Of a stretch of DNA of 64,000 nucleotides, positions 27,071-36,126 are shown piece after piece. Position 1 is the first letter of the stretch. Each line of letters begins with the position of its first letter. The notes beneath the pieces were generated by a model. The model was given only the letters and a program-made list of their open reading frames with translations, was not told the DNA's origin and ran no database searches. The position numbers and the translations under genes are program-made. This DNA comes from CAVQGZ01 sp963714455. Lineage in GTDB: Bacteria; Actinomycetota; Actinomycetes; Jiangellales; Jiangellaceae. The stretch is taken from positions 124,001-188,000 of the forward strand of contig CAVQON010000020.1 in NCBI GenBank assembly GCA_963714455.1, in the 5' to 3' direction.

Positions 27071-28584
27071 CGTTCCCCGTGCTGACTGCCCTGGTGGTCG
27101 TGCCGCTGCTCGGCGCGCTCATCACCGCCCTCGTGCCCAGCGACCGCACCGCGAAGCTCGCGGCTATCGCGGCGTCGCTGGTCACGCTCGGCCTCACCGT
27201 GCTCGCTGCGCTGCAGTTCGAGCTCGGCGGCCCGCTCTACCAGCTCACCGAGCAGGTCAGCTGGATCGCCCCCTTCGGCCTCTACTGGTCCCTCGGCCTG
27301 TCGGGCATCTCTCTCGCGCTGATCGCCCTGACTGCTGTCGCCACCCCGGTCGTCCTCGGCGCCATGTGGAACGAGGCGGACGGCTCCGGTCGCAGCGTCA
27401 AGGCCTTCTACGCCCTCGTGCTCGTGCTGCAGGCCATGACCGTCGGCGCGTTCCTGTCCACCGACGTGCTGCTGTTCTACATCCTCTTCGAGGCGATGCT
27501 CATCCCGATGTACTTCCTGATCGGGGTGTACGGCGGCGACAAGCGCCAGTACGCGGCCATGAAGTTCTTGCTCTACAACCTGGTCGGTGGCCTGGTCATG
27601 CTGGCCGCGGTGATCGGGCTGTACCTTCAGGCGCCCGCCGGCGAGCGGTCGTTCCTGCTGGCCGACCTCGTCGCGCTCGACATCGACAGCACCGTGCAGG
27701 GATGGCTGTTCCTCGGCTTCATGATCGCCTTCGCGATCAAGGCCCCGCTCTGGCCGCTGCACACGTGGCTGCCCGACGCCGCCACCGAGGCCACCCCGTC
27801 CCAGGCCGCCTATCTCTCCGGCGTCGTCGACAAGGTCGGCACGTTCGGCATGGTCGCGTTGGTGCTGCCGCTCTTCCCGGACGCGTCGCGCACGTTCGCG
27901 CCGGTCGTCGTGACGCTCGCGGTGATCAGCATCATCTACGGAGGGCTCGTCGCGATCGGGCAGACCGACATCAAGCGCATCATCGCCTTCAGCTCCATCA
28001 GCCACTTCGGCGTGATCGTGCTGGGCATCTTCGCTCTCACCAGCCAGGCGACCACGGGCTCGACGTTCTACATGGTCAGCCACGGTCTCTCGACCGGGGC
28101 GCTGTTCCTCGTCGCCGGGTTCATGATCGCGCGCCGCGGCTCGCGTCAGCTCGCCGACTACGGCGGCCTCCAGAAGCCCGCGCCGATCCTTGCCGGCTTC
28201 TTGCTCGTCGCCGGTCTCTCCGGGCTCGCGATGCCCGGCCTGGCGACCTTCGTGAGCGAGTTCATGGTGCTGGTCGGCACCTTCAGTCGCTACCAGGTGG
28301 CCGCCGCCGTCGCGACCTTCGGCATCGTGCTGTCCGCCCTCTACATCCTGATCATGTACCAGCGGACCATGACCGGCCCGACCACGCCGGACACCGAGCG
28401 CACCCCCGACCTGCGTGCTCGCGAGGTGGTGCTGGTGGCGCCCCTGTTCGTGCTGATGGTCGCCCTGGGCGTCGCCCCGGCCGTCCTGCTCGACCCCGTC
28501 GACGACGCCACGCAGCAGACGCTCGACCAGGTCGGTGTGACCGACCCCGAACCGGTGTTCGCGGCTGAGGGAGGCGACGAGTGA
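27067..28584 (+). CDS. nuoM: NADH-quinone oxidoreductase subunit M
   Basis: A 505-residue antiporter-like membrane subunit with about 14 helices. Conserved residues are the channel glutamate in FYILFEAMLIPMYFLIGVYG (about residues 138-157), the lysine in FAIKAPLWPLHTWLPDAA (about 225-242) and the later lysine in GQTDIKRIIAFSSISH. GTG start overlaps the nuoL stop and the TGA overlaps nuoN. Confidence 0.96.
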   Translation: MTFPVLTALVVVPLLGALITALVPSDRTAKLAAIAASLVTLGLTVLAALQFELGGPLYQLTEQVSWIAPFGLYWSLGLSGISLALIALTAVATPVVLGAMWNEADGSGRSVKAFYALVLVLQAMTVGAFLSTDVLLFYILFEAMLIPMYFLIGVYGGDKRQYAAMKFLLYNLVGGLVMLAAVIGLYLQAPAGERSFLLADLVALDIDSTVQGWLFLGFMIAFAIKAPLWPLHTWLPDAATEATPSQAAYLSGVVDKVGTFGMVALVLPLFPDASRTFAPVVVTLAVISIIYGGLVAIGQTDIKRIIAFSSISHFGVIVLGIFALTSQATTGSTFYMVSHGLSTGALFLVAGFMIARRGSRQLADYGGLQKPAPILAGFLLVAGLSGLAMPGLATFVSEFMVLVGTFSRYQVAAAVATFGIVLSALYILIMYQRTMTGPTTPDTERTPDLRAREVVLVAPLFVLMVALGVAPAVLLDPVDDATQQTLDQVGVTDPEPVFAAEGGDE

Positions 28585-30128
28585 TCGTCCTTCAGGAGTT
28601 CACCCAGCCAGACTTCGACCTGGGCGCGATCGTCCCGATCATCGCGACGTTCGCTGCTGCCGTGATCGGCGTGGGCGTGGACGCCTTCGCCCCGGCACGT
28701 CGCCGCGCGCTCGTGCACGTGTCGATGGCCGTGGTCGCTCTCACCGTCTCGCTCGTGTGGGCCATCGCTGCGATCGGGGACGCCCCGATCACCACGTTCA
28801 ACGGCGCACTCGCCATCGACGGGCCCGCCGTGTTCGCCCAGGCGGCCATCGCGATCTTCACGCTGCTCAGCGTGTTCGTCTACACCGAACGGGCACTCGA
28901 CCCCGCCGGTGACGCGTTCACCCCGGCCGGGGCGTCGATGCCCGGCAGCGAGGTCGAGCGCGTGCTCACCCTGCAGCGTGTGCGCCAGACCGAGGTCTAC
29001 CCGCTCACCATGTTCGCCGCCGCGGGCATGATGATGTTCGTCGCCTCGAACGATCTGCTCACCATGTTCGTGGCCCTCGAGGTTCTCTCGCTGCCGCTGT
29101 ACCTGCTGTCGTCGCTGAGCCGGCGCAAGCGGCTGCTGTCGCACGAGGCCGGCCTGAAGTACTTCTTGCTCGGCGCGTTCGCGTCCGCCTTCTTCTTGTA
29201 CGGGTCGTCCCTCGTCTACGGCGCGACCGGCTCGCTGAACTTCACCGAGATCGACGCCGGCATCAGCAGCCGGGTCGGTGTCGACACCTTGCTGCTGGTC
29301 GGCACCGGCATGATCGCCGTCGGGCTGCTGTTCAAGATCAGCGCCGTCCCGTTCCAGTTCTGGACCCCGGACGTGTACCAGGGCGCCCCCACCCCGGTGA
29401 CCGGGTTCATGGCTGCTGCCACCAAGACCGCTGCGGTCGTCGCGCTCATGCGCGTGTTCTACGTCGGTCTCGGCGGGCTCGTGGACGACTGGACCGTGCT
29501 GCTGTGGGTGGTCGCCGCCGTCACGATGCTCCTCGGCTCGGTGCTGGCGCTGACCCAGACCGACGTCAAGCGCATGCTCGCGTACTCCTCGATCGCGCAC
29601 GCCGGGTTCTTGCTCGTGGGCGTCGTGTCCGCGGACACCGCCGGCACGGCGGCTGTGCTGTTCTACCTGCTGGCCTACGGCATCGCCACGGTCGGCGCGT
29701 TCGCCTGCATCACCCTGGTGCGCGACGCCGCCGGCGAGGCGACGCACCTGTCGGCGTGGGCGGGCCTGGGGCGCCGCTCCCCGGTTCTCGCCAGCGTGTT
29801 CGCGCTGTTCTTGCTGTCGTTCGCGGGGATCCCGCTCACGAGCGGCTTCGTCGGCAAGCTGGTGGTGTTCGCGGCGGCCTTCGATGCCGGGCAGTGGGTG
29901 CTCGTGCTGATCGCCCTGCTCTCCAGCGCCATCGCGGCCTTCTTCTACGTCCGCGTCATCGTGCTGATGTTCTTCTCCGACCCGGTCGAGGGCGGCGCCA
30001 CCGTCGGCGTCCCCAGCGCCGGCACGACGGCCGTGATCACCGCGACGGCGCTGCTGACGCTGCTGCTGGGCGTGGTGCCCGGGCCGGTGCTCGAGCTGGC
30101 CTCGATGGCATCGGAGTTCGTGCGATAG
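28581..30128 (+). CDS. nuoN: NADH-quinone oxidoreductase subunit N
   Basis: A 515-residue antiporter-like membrane subunit with about 14 helices. Conserved channel residues are in FVALEVLSLPLYLLSSLSR (about residues 163-181), FKISAVPFQFWTPDVYQGAP (about 251-270) and LTQTDVKRMLAYSSIAHAGF. It is the last nuo gene. The stop is two bases before the polyprenyl synthase GTG, so quinone side-chain synthesis is probably on the same transcript. Confidence 0.96.
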   Translation: MIVLQEFTQPDFDLGAIVPIIATFAAAVIGVGVDAFAPARRRALVHVSMAVVALTVSLVWAIAAIGDAPITTFNGALAIDGPAVFAQAAIAIFTLLSVFVYTERALDPAGDAFTPAGASMPGSEVERVLTLQRVRQTEVYPLTMFAAAGMMMFVASNDLLTMFVALEVLSLPLYLLSSLSRRKRLLSHEAGLKYFLLGAFASAFFLYGSSLVYGATGSLNFTEIDAGISSRVGVDTLLLVGTGMIAVGLLFKISAVPFQFWTPDVYQGAPTPVTGFMAAATKTAAVVALMRVFYVGLGGLVDDWTVLLWVVAAVTMLLGSVLALTQTDVKRMLAYSSIAHAGFLLVGVVSADTAGTAAVLFYLLAYGIATVGAFACITLVRDAAGEATHLSAWAGLGRRSPVLASVFALFLLSFAGIPLTSGFVGKLVVFAAAFDAGQWVLVLIALLSSAIAAFFYVRVIVLMFFSDPVEGGATVGVPSAGTTAVITATALLTLLLGVVPGPVLELASMASEFVR

Positions 30129-30130
30129 CC

Positions 30131-31126
30131 GTGGACGACACGCGGTCGATCTCCGTCCCCGACGTCGACAGCGACCTGTCGACGTGGGTCGCGGGCGCGT
30201 TGGCCGAGGTCGAGTCGGGCCTGAGCGCGGCCGTCGAGGTCGACGACGGCCTGCTCGACTCCAGCGCCCGCCACCTGCTGGACGCCGGCGGCAAGCGGTT
30301 CCGCCCGATGATGGTGCTGCTGGCCGCCCAGCTCGGCGACCCCGACGCCCCCGGCGTCATCCCGTCCGCCCTCGTCGTCGAGCTGACCCACCTGGCCACG
30401 CTGTACCACGACGACGTGATGGACGAGGCGGCCGTGCGGCGCGGCGTCTCCAGCGCCAACACCGAGTGGGGCAACACGGTCGCGATCCTCACCGGCGACT
30501 ACCTCTTCGCCCGGGCGTCGGAGCTCGTGGCCGACCTTGGGCCCGACGCCGTGCGGCTGCAGTCGCGCACGTTCGCCCGGCTCGTCCGCGGCCAGATCCG
30601 GGAGACGATCGGCCCGGCCGGGGGCGACGACCCGGTGCAGCACTACCTGGACGTGCTGGCCGACAAGACCGGCTCGCTGATCGCGACGTCGGCGCGCTTC
30701 GGTGCCTGGCTGTCCGGGGCGCCCGACGACCACGTCGAGCTCGTGACCCGCTTCGGGGAGGCCATCGGTATCGCCTTCCAGCTCGCCGACGACGTCATCG
30801 ACGTCGCCAGCGAGTCCGCGGAGTCGGGCAAGACGCCGGGTACCGACCTGCGCGAGGGCGTGCCCACGCTTCCGTCCCTCTACGCGCTGCGCTCCACCGC
30901 CCCGGCCGACCAGCGCCTCGTCGCGCTGCTGAGCGACAAGGTCGCCGACGACGACGTGGATGAGGCTCTCGCCCTGCTGCGGGCCCACCCTGCCCTCACC
31001 GAGGCCCGCCGCGAGGTGCGCCGCTGGTCAGACCTGGCCCGCGACGAGCTCGTCCAGCTGCCCGACACTGCTGCCCGCGCCGCGTTGCTGGAGATCTGCG
31101 ACTCGGTGGTCAGCCGGACGACATGA
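30131..31126 (+). CDS. polyprenyl (heptaprenyl-type) diphosphate synthase
   Basis: A 331-residue all-helical trans-prenyltransferase that builds the isoprenoid chain attached by MenA. Both Asp-rich motifs are intact: DDVMD at residues 94-98 and DDVID near residue 222; GGKRFRP near 53-59 binds the diphosphate of IPP. Residues before the first motif (LATLYHDD) lack a very bulky block, consistent with a long-chain product, but chain length cannot be read reliably. GTG 30131 is two bases after nuoN. The 3' end overlaps rarD tail to tail by 17 bases. Confidence 0.92.
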   Translation: MDDTRSISVPDVDSDLSTWVAGALAEVESGLSAAVEVDDGLLDSSARHLLDAGGKRFRPMMVLLAAQLGDPDAPGVIPSALVVELTHLATLYHDDVMDEAAVRRGVSSANTEWGNTVAILTGDYLFARASELVADLGPDAVRLQSRTFARLVRGQIRETIGPAGGDDPVQHYLDVLADKTGSLIATSARFGAWLSGAPDDHVELVTRFGEAIGIAFQLADDVIDVASESAESGKTPGTDLREGVPTLPSLYALRSTAPADQRLVALLSDKVADDDVDEALALLRAHPALTEARREVRRWSDLARDELVQLPDTAARAALLEICDSVVSRTT

Positions 31127-32003
31127 CGGCGACCACCCGCCGGTGCCGCATGCCTTCGGCGGTGAAGAGGGCCAGGGAGATCCACACCATCACGAACCCC
31201 ACGAGCCGCGACGCGGGCATCGGCTCGTCGTAGAGGAACACCCCGATCGCGAACTGGATCGTCGGCCCGATGTACTGCAGCAGGCCCAGCGTCGCGAGCG
31301 GGATGCGGGTCGCCGCCCCGGAGAACGCGAGCAGCGGCAGCACGGTGATGACGCCGGCGCCGGCCAGCAGCAGGCTGTGGCCGGGCGAGAGACGCCCGAA
31401 CGTGCCGTCGCCGGCGGCGTCGAGCAGCCAGAGGAACCCCAGCGCCGGCAGCACGAGCACCAGCGTCTCCACGGTCAGGCTCTCCGCCGCTCCGACGTTG
31501 GCCTTCTTCTTCAGCAGCCCGTAGGTCGCGAACGAGAAGGCGAGGGTCAGCGCGATCCATGGGGGGCGTCCGTAGTCGAGGGTCAGCACCACCACCGCGA
31601 GTGCCGCCAGCGACAGGGCCGCCCACTGGGCCCGGCGTAGCCGCTCGCCGAGCACGACGACCGCGACGACCACGGTCACCAGGGGCCCGATGAAGTAGCC
31701 GAGCGAGGTCTCGACGACCTGCCCGGAGTTGACCCCGTAGATGTAGGTGCCCCAGTTGACCGAGATCAGCACCGCGGCGACAGCGAGGTAGCCGACAGAC
31801 CGTCGGGGCAGTCGGCGCAGCCCGGCGAGCCGCCTGCGTGCCAGCAAGATGCCCAGCAGGAACACCAACGACCACACGATGCGGTGGGCGAGGATCTCCA
31901 CCGGGGCCGCCACGTCGATGAGCGGCCAGTACAGCGGGAACAAGCCCCACATGACGTACGCAGCGGCCCCGAGGACCATCCCGATGCGGTGCTGGCTCAC
32001 CAC
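31110..32003 (-). CDS. rarD: EamA-family transporter RarD
   Basis: A 297-residue membrane protein with ten helices in two EamA repeats. The opening MVLGAAAYVMWGLFPLYWPL, the loop VNWGTYIYGVNSGQVVETSLGYFI and VGFVMVWISLALFT in the last helix match the RarD (chloramphenicol-sensitive protein) branch. The substrate is unknown; RarD is a putative drug/metabolite exporter, and resistance has not been established for this branch. First GTG is used. Four bases separate its start from the GNAT stop, so it may be the last gene of the korA-korB-GNAT-rarD unit. Confidence 0.88.
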   Translation of the reverse strand: MVSQHRIGMVLGAAAYVMWGLFPLYWPLIDVAAPVEILAHRIVWSLVFLLGILLARRRLAGLRRLPRRSVGYLAVAAVLISVNWGTYIYGVNSGQVVETSLGYFIGPLVTVVVAVVVLGERLRRAQWAALSLAALAVVVLTLDYGRPPWIALTLAFSFATYGLLKKKANVGAAESLTVETLVLVLPALGFLWLLDAAGDGTFGRLSPGHSLLLAGAGVITVLPLLAFSGAATRIPLATLGLLQYIGPTIQFAIGVFLYDEPMPASRLVGFVMVWISLALFTAEGMRHRRVVAVMSSG

Positions 32004-32007
32004 CCGC

Positions 32008-32499
32008 TCACAGGTGTCGAGCCATCATCACGCTGTCCACCGGCTCTCCGTCGATGACGAACTCGCCGACCTGCACTCCCTCGACGACGAACCCCGCCTT
32101 CTCGTACACGGAGCGCGCGCCGGGGTTGGTCGCCAGCACTCCCAGCGAGATCTTCGACCCGCCGGCGGCCTGGACGGTTCGGGCAGCCTCGTCCAGCAGG
32201 GCGCGCCCGATCCCACGGCGTCGCAGGTCCGCGCGCACGTCGACACCATGGATCGCCGACACGTGGGCGTTCTCCGGCAGCGAGGTGGGGTGCGCCAAGG
32301 TCAGGTAGCCGACAACCTCGCCGTCCAGGTCGGCAACGAGCGTCGCGGACGGCTCGTGCGTGCCGAAGAACGAGTCGCGCTCGCGGGCGAACACCGAGGG
32401 GAACCCGGTGCCCGGCTCGCCGACGTCGAGCGCCAGCAGGGCCGCATCGTCCTCGGCGGTCGCCGGACGGACCGTCAGCCCGCTCAGGCGACCGTCCAC
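32008..32499 (-). CDS. GNAT-family N-acetyltransferase
   Basis: A 163-residue GCN5-related acetyltransferase. The acetyl-CoA pyrophosphate loop is VRADLRRRGIGRALLDEA (about residues 92-109), preceded by the beta-4 strand AHVSAIHGVDV and followed by LGVLATNPGARSVYEKAGF, the usual motif B. The substrate is not predictable. GTG start lies inside the last 16 bases of korB. It is similar in layout to RimI-type enzymes, but the N-terminus does not decide between protein and small-molecule targets. Confidence 0.85.
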   Translation of the reverse strand: MDGRLSGLTVRPATAEDDAALLALDVGEPGTGFPSVFARERDSFFGTHEPSATLVADLDGEVVGYLTLAHPTSLPENAHVSAIHGVDVRADLRRRGIGRALLDEAARTVQAAGGSKISLGVLATNPGARSVYEKAGFVVEGVQVGEFVIDGEPVDSVMMARHL

Positions 32500-33470
32500 G
32501 AGTCCCGCCCACGAAGCAGCGCGGAGAGGTCGCCGTCGTCGGAGATCTGCGCGTTCATCATGTCGTCGTACACCGGGTGCTCGACGTCGCGGAACACCCC
32601 GATGGGGGTGGTCGCCAGCGTGGTCGGGTCCGACAGCCGCGACAGCGCGAACGGGATCGCGACGTCGGCGGCGACGTCGTGCACGAGCACGTCCTCGTCC
32701 GACACCTCCGCCGCGGGCCGAACACGCAGGTCGCGCGTGACGACCTGGTCGCCGAAGCGAACCGGCTCGCCGTGGGTGAGCGGGATCACCGCCGACTCGC
32801 GGGTCTCACGGTCTTTGAGCACCTCGAACGCGCCGTCGTTGAAGATGTTGCAGTTCTGGTAGATCTCCACCAGCGACGAGCCGCGGTGCTCGGCGGCGGC
32901 GCGCAGCACGGAGGTGAGGTGCGCACGGTCGGAGTCGATCGTGCGGGCGACGAACGTGGCCTCGGCACCCAGCGCCAGCGACACCGGGTTGAAGGGGCGG
33001 TCGAGCGAGCCCATCGGTGTCGACTTGGTGATCTTGCCCAGCTCGGACGTGGGGGAGTACTGGCCCTTCGTCAGGCCGTAGATGCGGTTGTTGAACAGCA
33101 GGATCGTCAGGTTGACGTTGCGGCGCAGCGCGTGGATGAGGTGGTTGCCGCCGATCGACAGCGCGTCTCCGTCCCCGGTGATCACCCACACCGACAGGTC
33201 GGGTCGGGTGGTCGACAGCCCGGTGGCAATCGCCGGGGCGCGACCGTGGATCGAGTGCATGCCGTAGGTGTTGAGGTAGTACGGAAAGCGCGAGGAGCAC
33301 CCGATGCCGGAGACGAAGACGATGTTCTCGCGTGGCAGCCCGAGCTCGGGCAGAAACCCCTGGACGGCGGCGAGGATCGCGTAGTCCCCGCAGCCCGGGC
33401 ACCAGCGCACCTCCTGGTCGCTGGCGAAGTCCTTGCGGGTCAAGACCGGCAGGGTGGCGGCGTCAGTCAC
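32484..33470 (-). CDS. korB: 2-oxoacid:ferredoxin oxidoreductase subunit beta (KorB)
   Basis: A 328-residue ThDP-binding subunit. VRWCPGCGDYAILAAV (about residues 21-36) and GCSSRFPYY lie at the start, and the ThDP/Mg motif GDGDALSIGGNH followed by LFNNRIYGLTKGQYSPTS covers about residues 98-145. With KorA it oxidises 2-oxoglutarate (or another 2-oxoacid) to the acyl-CoA while reducing ferredoxin, a route used in many actinobacteria alongside or instead of 2-oxoglutarate dehydrogenase. No 4Fe-4S ferredoxin domain is present beyond the N-terminal Cys pair. It overlaps korA by eight bases. Confidence 0.94.
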   Translation of the reverse strand: MTDAATLPVLTRKDFASDQEVRWCPGCGDYAILAAVQGFLPELGLPRENIVFVSGIGCSSRFPYYLNTYGMHSIHGRAPAIATGLSTTRPDLSVWVITGDGDALSIGGNHLIHALRRNVNLTILLFNNRIYGLTKGQYSPTSELGKITKSTPMGSLDRPFNPVSLALGAEATFVARTIDSDRAHLTSVLRAAAEHRGSSLVEIYQNCNIFNDGAFEVLKDRETRESAVIPLTHGEPVRFGDQVVTRDLRVRPAAEVSDEDVLVHDVAADVAIPFALSRLSDPTTLATTPIGVFRDVEHPVYDDMMNAQISDDGDLSALLRGRDSWTVA

Positions 33471-35298
33471 GGCACAGCTCCTCGATGGCGGCGACGAGCT
33501 CGTCGGTGCGGAACGGCAGCCCGCGCACCTGGTTCAGCGAGTGCGCGTCGACAAGGTACGTCGCCCGGATCAGCAGGGCGAGCTGGCCCAGGTTCATCTC
33601 CGGGATGAGCACCCGCTCGTAGCGGGCCAGCACGTCGCCCAGGTCGTTCGGGAACGGGTTGAGGTGGCGCAGGTGGGCGCGGGCGACCTTGCGGCCCATG
33701 CGCCGGGACTGCTCCACGGCGGAGTCCAGCAGGCCCTCGGTGGAACCCCAGCCGAGCACCAGCACGGACGCGTCGCCGTCGGGGTCGTCGACCCGCATCG
33801 GGGGCAGCGAGTCGGCGATCCGGGCGACCTTGCGTGCCCGCAGCCGCACCATCCGGTCGTGGTTCTCCGGGTCGTACGAGATCTCCCCGGTGACGTCCTC
33901 CTTCTCCAACCCGCCGATGCGGTGCTCGAGGCCGGGGGTGCCGGGGACAGCCCAGGGCCGGGCCAGCGTCTGCGGGTCGCGGGCGTAGGGCGCGAAGGTC
34001 GCCGGGTCGTCGGCGAAGGTGACCGACAGGTCGGGCAACGACGCCACGTCGGGCACCTTCCACGGCTCGGCGCCGTTGGCGAGGTAGCCGTCGGAGAGCA
34101 GGAACACCGGCGTGCGGTACGTCGTGGCGATCCGCACGGCCTCGACGGCCGCGTCGAAGCAGTCGCTGGGTGTGGCGGCCGCGACGATCGGCACCGGCGA
34201 CTCGCCGTTGCGGCCGAACATGGCCTGCAGCAGGTCGGACTGCTCGGTCTTGGTGGGCAGGCCCGTGGAGGGACCGCCGCGCTGCACGTCCACGATCACC
34301 AGCGGCAGCTCCAGGCTGACGGCGAGCCCGATGGTCTCGCTCTTGAGCGCGACGCCCGGCCCGGACGTGGTGGTCACGCCCAGCGCCCCGCCGAACGACG
34401 CCCCGAGCGCGGCCCCGATGCCGGCGATCTCGTCCTCGGCCTGAAACGTGCGCACGCCCATCCGCTTGTGCTTGCTCAGCTCGTGCAAGATGTCACTGGC
34501 CGGGGTGATCGGGTACGAGCCGAGGAACAAGGGCAACCCCGCCTGGCGGGCGGCGGCGATCAGGCCGTAGGAGAGCGCGAGGTTGCCGGTGATCGTCCGG
34601 TAGGTGCCCGCGTCCGGGTCGTACGCCTTCACGGCGTAGCCGGACGCGAACTCCTCGGTGGTCTCGCCGAAGTTCCACCCGGCCCGCAGCGCGGCGATGT
34701 TGGCGTCACGGATGGTCGCGTTGGCCACGAACTTGGCTGTCAAGAAGTCTTCCGTGAGCTGCACCGGACGGTGGTAGAGCCACGAGACAAGCCCCAGCGC
34801 GAACATGTTCTTTGCCCGCGATGACTCTTTTCGTGTAAGCCCGAAGTCGGCGAGAGCCTGCTGGGTCATGCCCGTGAGGTCGAGGGCGTGCACGGCGAAG
34901 CTGTCCAGCGTGCCGTCGGTGAGCGGGTCGGCGGTGTAGCCGACCTTGGCGAGGTTGCGCTTGGTGAACTCGGCGGTGTCGACGATGACGGTGCCGCCCT
35001 TGGCCACGGCGTCGATGTGTGCCTTGAGCGCGGCGGGGTTCATGGCCACCAGAACCTGCGGCACGTCGCCGGGGGTGGTCACCGGGTGGTCGGCGAAGTG
35101 CACCTGGAACGACGAGACCCCGTGCAGGGTGCCCTGCGGCGCGCGGATCTCGGCCGGGAAGTCCGGCAGCGTCCCGATGTCGTTGCCCAGCAACGCGCTC
35201 TGCGTGGTGAACCTGTCACCGGTCATCTGCATGCCGTCGCCGGAGTCCCCGGCGAAACGGATGACGACGCGGTCGACCTCGATGCGTGGCTTGGCCAC
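33463..35298 (-). CDS. korA: 2-oxoacid:acceptor oxidoreductase subunit alpha (KorA)
   Basis: A 611-residue fused gamma-alpha subunit. The N-terminal gamma domain begins RVVIRFAGDSGDGMQMTGDR (about residues 9-28); the alpha domain begins near residue 200 with GNLALSYGLIAAARQAG, then SYPITPASDILHEL and TSGPGVALKSETIGLAV, which bind ThDP and CoA. The frame is open further upstream, but GTG 35298 is chosen because GGGAGGG is five bases before it and the longer N-terminus overlaps yajQ. It starts eight bases after the yajQ stop, so the three genes are probably co-transcribed. Confidence 0.94.
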   Translation of the reverse strand: MAKPRIEVDRVVIRFAGDSGDGMQMTGDRFTTQSALLGNDIGTLPDFPAEIRAPQGTLHGVSSFQVHFADHPVTTPGDVPQVLVAMNPAALKAHIDAVAKGGTVIVDTAEFTKRNLAKVGYTADPLTDGTLDSFAVHALDLTGMTQQALADFGLTRKESSRAKNMFALGLVSWLYHRPVQLTEDFLTAKFVANATIRDANIAALRAGWNFGETTEEFASGYAVKAYDPDAGTYRTITGNLALSYGLIAAARQAGLPLFLGSYPITPASDILHELSKHKRMGVRTFQAEDEIAGIGAALGASFGGALGVTTTSGPGVALKSETIGLAVSLELPLVIVDVQRGGPSTGLPTKTEQSDLLQAMFGRNGESPVPIVAAATPSDCFDAAVEAVRIATTYRTPVFLLSDGYLANGAEPWKVPDVASLPDLSVTFADDPATFAPYARDPQTLARPWAVPGTPGLEHRIGGLEKEDVTGEISYDPENHDRMVRLRARKVARIADSLPPMRVDDPDGDASVLVLGWGSTEGLLDSAVEQSRRMGRKVARAHLRHLNPFPNDLGDVLARYERVLIPEMNLGQLALLIRATYLVDAHSLNQVRGLPFRTDELVAAIEELCRD

Positions 35299-35306
35299 GA
35301 CCCTCC

Positions 35307-35801
35307 CTAGCGGTAGTTGACGAACTGTACGGCGAAGTCGAACTCCTCGCCCTTGAGCAGCGCGATGGTCGCCTGCAGGTCGTCGCGCTTCTTCGAGCTC
35401 ACGCGCACCTCGTCGGCCTGGATCTGCGGACGCACCGTCTTCGGGGCCTGGTCGCGGATGACCTTGGCGACCTGCTTGGCCTGCTCGGACGTCAGCCCGT
35501 TCTGAAGCGTCGTGCTGATCTTGTAGACCTTGCCGGACGAGCGGGGCTCGCCGGCGTCCAGCGCCTTCAGCGAGACACCGCGCTTGACCAGCTTGTCCTT
35601 GAGCACGTCGAGAGCGGCGACCACGCGGTCCTCCGTCCCGGCCTCCAGCTCGATGCCGTACTCGCCCTGCCACGAGACCGCGGCGCCGGTGCCGCGGAAG
35701 TCGAAGCGCTGGCTCAGCTCCTTCGCGGTCTGGTTGAGGGCGTTGTCCACCTCTTGCCGGTCGATCTTGCTGACGACGTCGAAGGACGAGTCACTCGCCA
35801 T
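35307..35801 (-). CDS. yajQ: YajQ-family nucleotide-binding protein
   Basis: A 164-residue protein covering the whole DUF520/YajQ family: ASDSSFDVVSKIDRQEVDNA at the start, RFDFRGTGA near residue 33, and the C-terminal DDLQATIALLKGEEFDFAVQ. It has two ferredoxin-like folds. A Xanthomonas member binds cyclic di-GMP; whether actinobacterial members do is not established. ATG 35801 is preferred over an earlier in-frame ATG because AAGGAT lies about seven bases upstream and the longer form would run through the tRNA-Tyr gene. First gene of the minus-strand korAB unit. Confidence 0.93.
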   Translation of the reverse strand: MASDSSFDVVSKIDRQEVDNALNQTAKELSQRFDFRGTGAAVSWQGEYGIELEAGTEDRVVAALDVLKDKLVKRGVSLKALDAGEPRSSGKVYKISTTLQNGLTSEQAKQVAKVIRDQAPKTVRPQIQADEVRVSSKKRDDLQATIALLKGEEFDFAVQFVNYR

Positions 35802-35823
35802 GTCCGTTATCCTTTCTCTCCGC

Positions 35824-35905
35824 GGCAGGTTGCCCGAGCGGCCAAAGGGAGCGGTCTGTAAAACCGTCGGCATCGCCTACGTTGGTTCGAATCCAACACC
35901 TGCCA
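35824..35905 (+). tRNA. tRNA-Tyr (GTA)
   Basis: An 82-base type II tRNA with a long variable arm. Acceptor GGCAGGT pairs with ACCTGCC; the anticodon loop CTGTAAA gives GTA; the T loop is TTCGAAT. The discriminator is A and CCA is not encoded. It is divergent from yajQ by 22 bases. Confidence 0.96.
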
Positions 35906-35934
35906 CGCAGCAAGGTACGATAGTGCGTCGCGTC

Positions 35935-36007
35935 GCCCCACTAGCTCAGTCGGCAGAGCGTCTCCATGGTAAGGAGAAGGTCTACGGTTCGATTCCGTAG
36001 TGGGGCT
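35935..36007 (+). tRNA. tRNA-Thr (GGT)
   Basis: A 73-base tRNA. Acceptor GCCCCAC pairs with GTGGGGC; the anticodon stem TCTCC/GGAGA closes a loop ATGGTAA reading GGT; the T arm has TTCGATT. The discriminator is T. It follows tRNA-Tyr by 29 bases. Confidence 0.96.
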
Positions 36008-36025
36008 CGGGTCATCAACCCCTGC

Positions 36026-36098
36026 GGCGGTGTAGCTCAGTCGGTAGAGCAAGCGGCTCATAATCGCTGTGTCGCCGGTTCAAGTCCGGCCACCGCTA
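36026..36098 (+). tRNA. tRNA-Met (CAT, elongator)
   Basis: A 73-base tRNA. Acceptor GGCGGTG pairs with CACCGCT with one G-T pair at the end; the loop CTCATAA reads CAT; the T loop is TTCAAGT. The base-paired first position and lack of the three G-C anticodon-stem pairs point to elongator, not initiator. rpmG starts 28 bases downstream. Confidence 0.95.
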
Positions 36099-36126
36099 CA
36101 ACCCAGCACGACTAAGGAGAAGCACC

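Noticed and set aside
32008..32499. GNAT enzyme as an antitoxin- or toxin-type acetyltransferase
   Set aside because: No ribbon-helix-helix partner is adjacent; the gene overlaps korB, and motifs are generic.
35824..36098. tRNA cluster as an integration site with an island
   Set aside because: The genes after the tRNAs (rpmG, had pair, murB) are core genes in the common actinobacterial order, and no integrase or direct repeat is visible.
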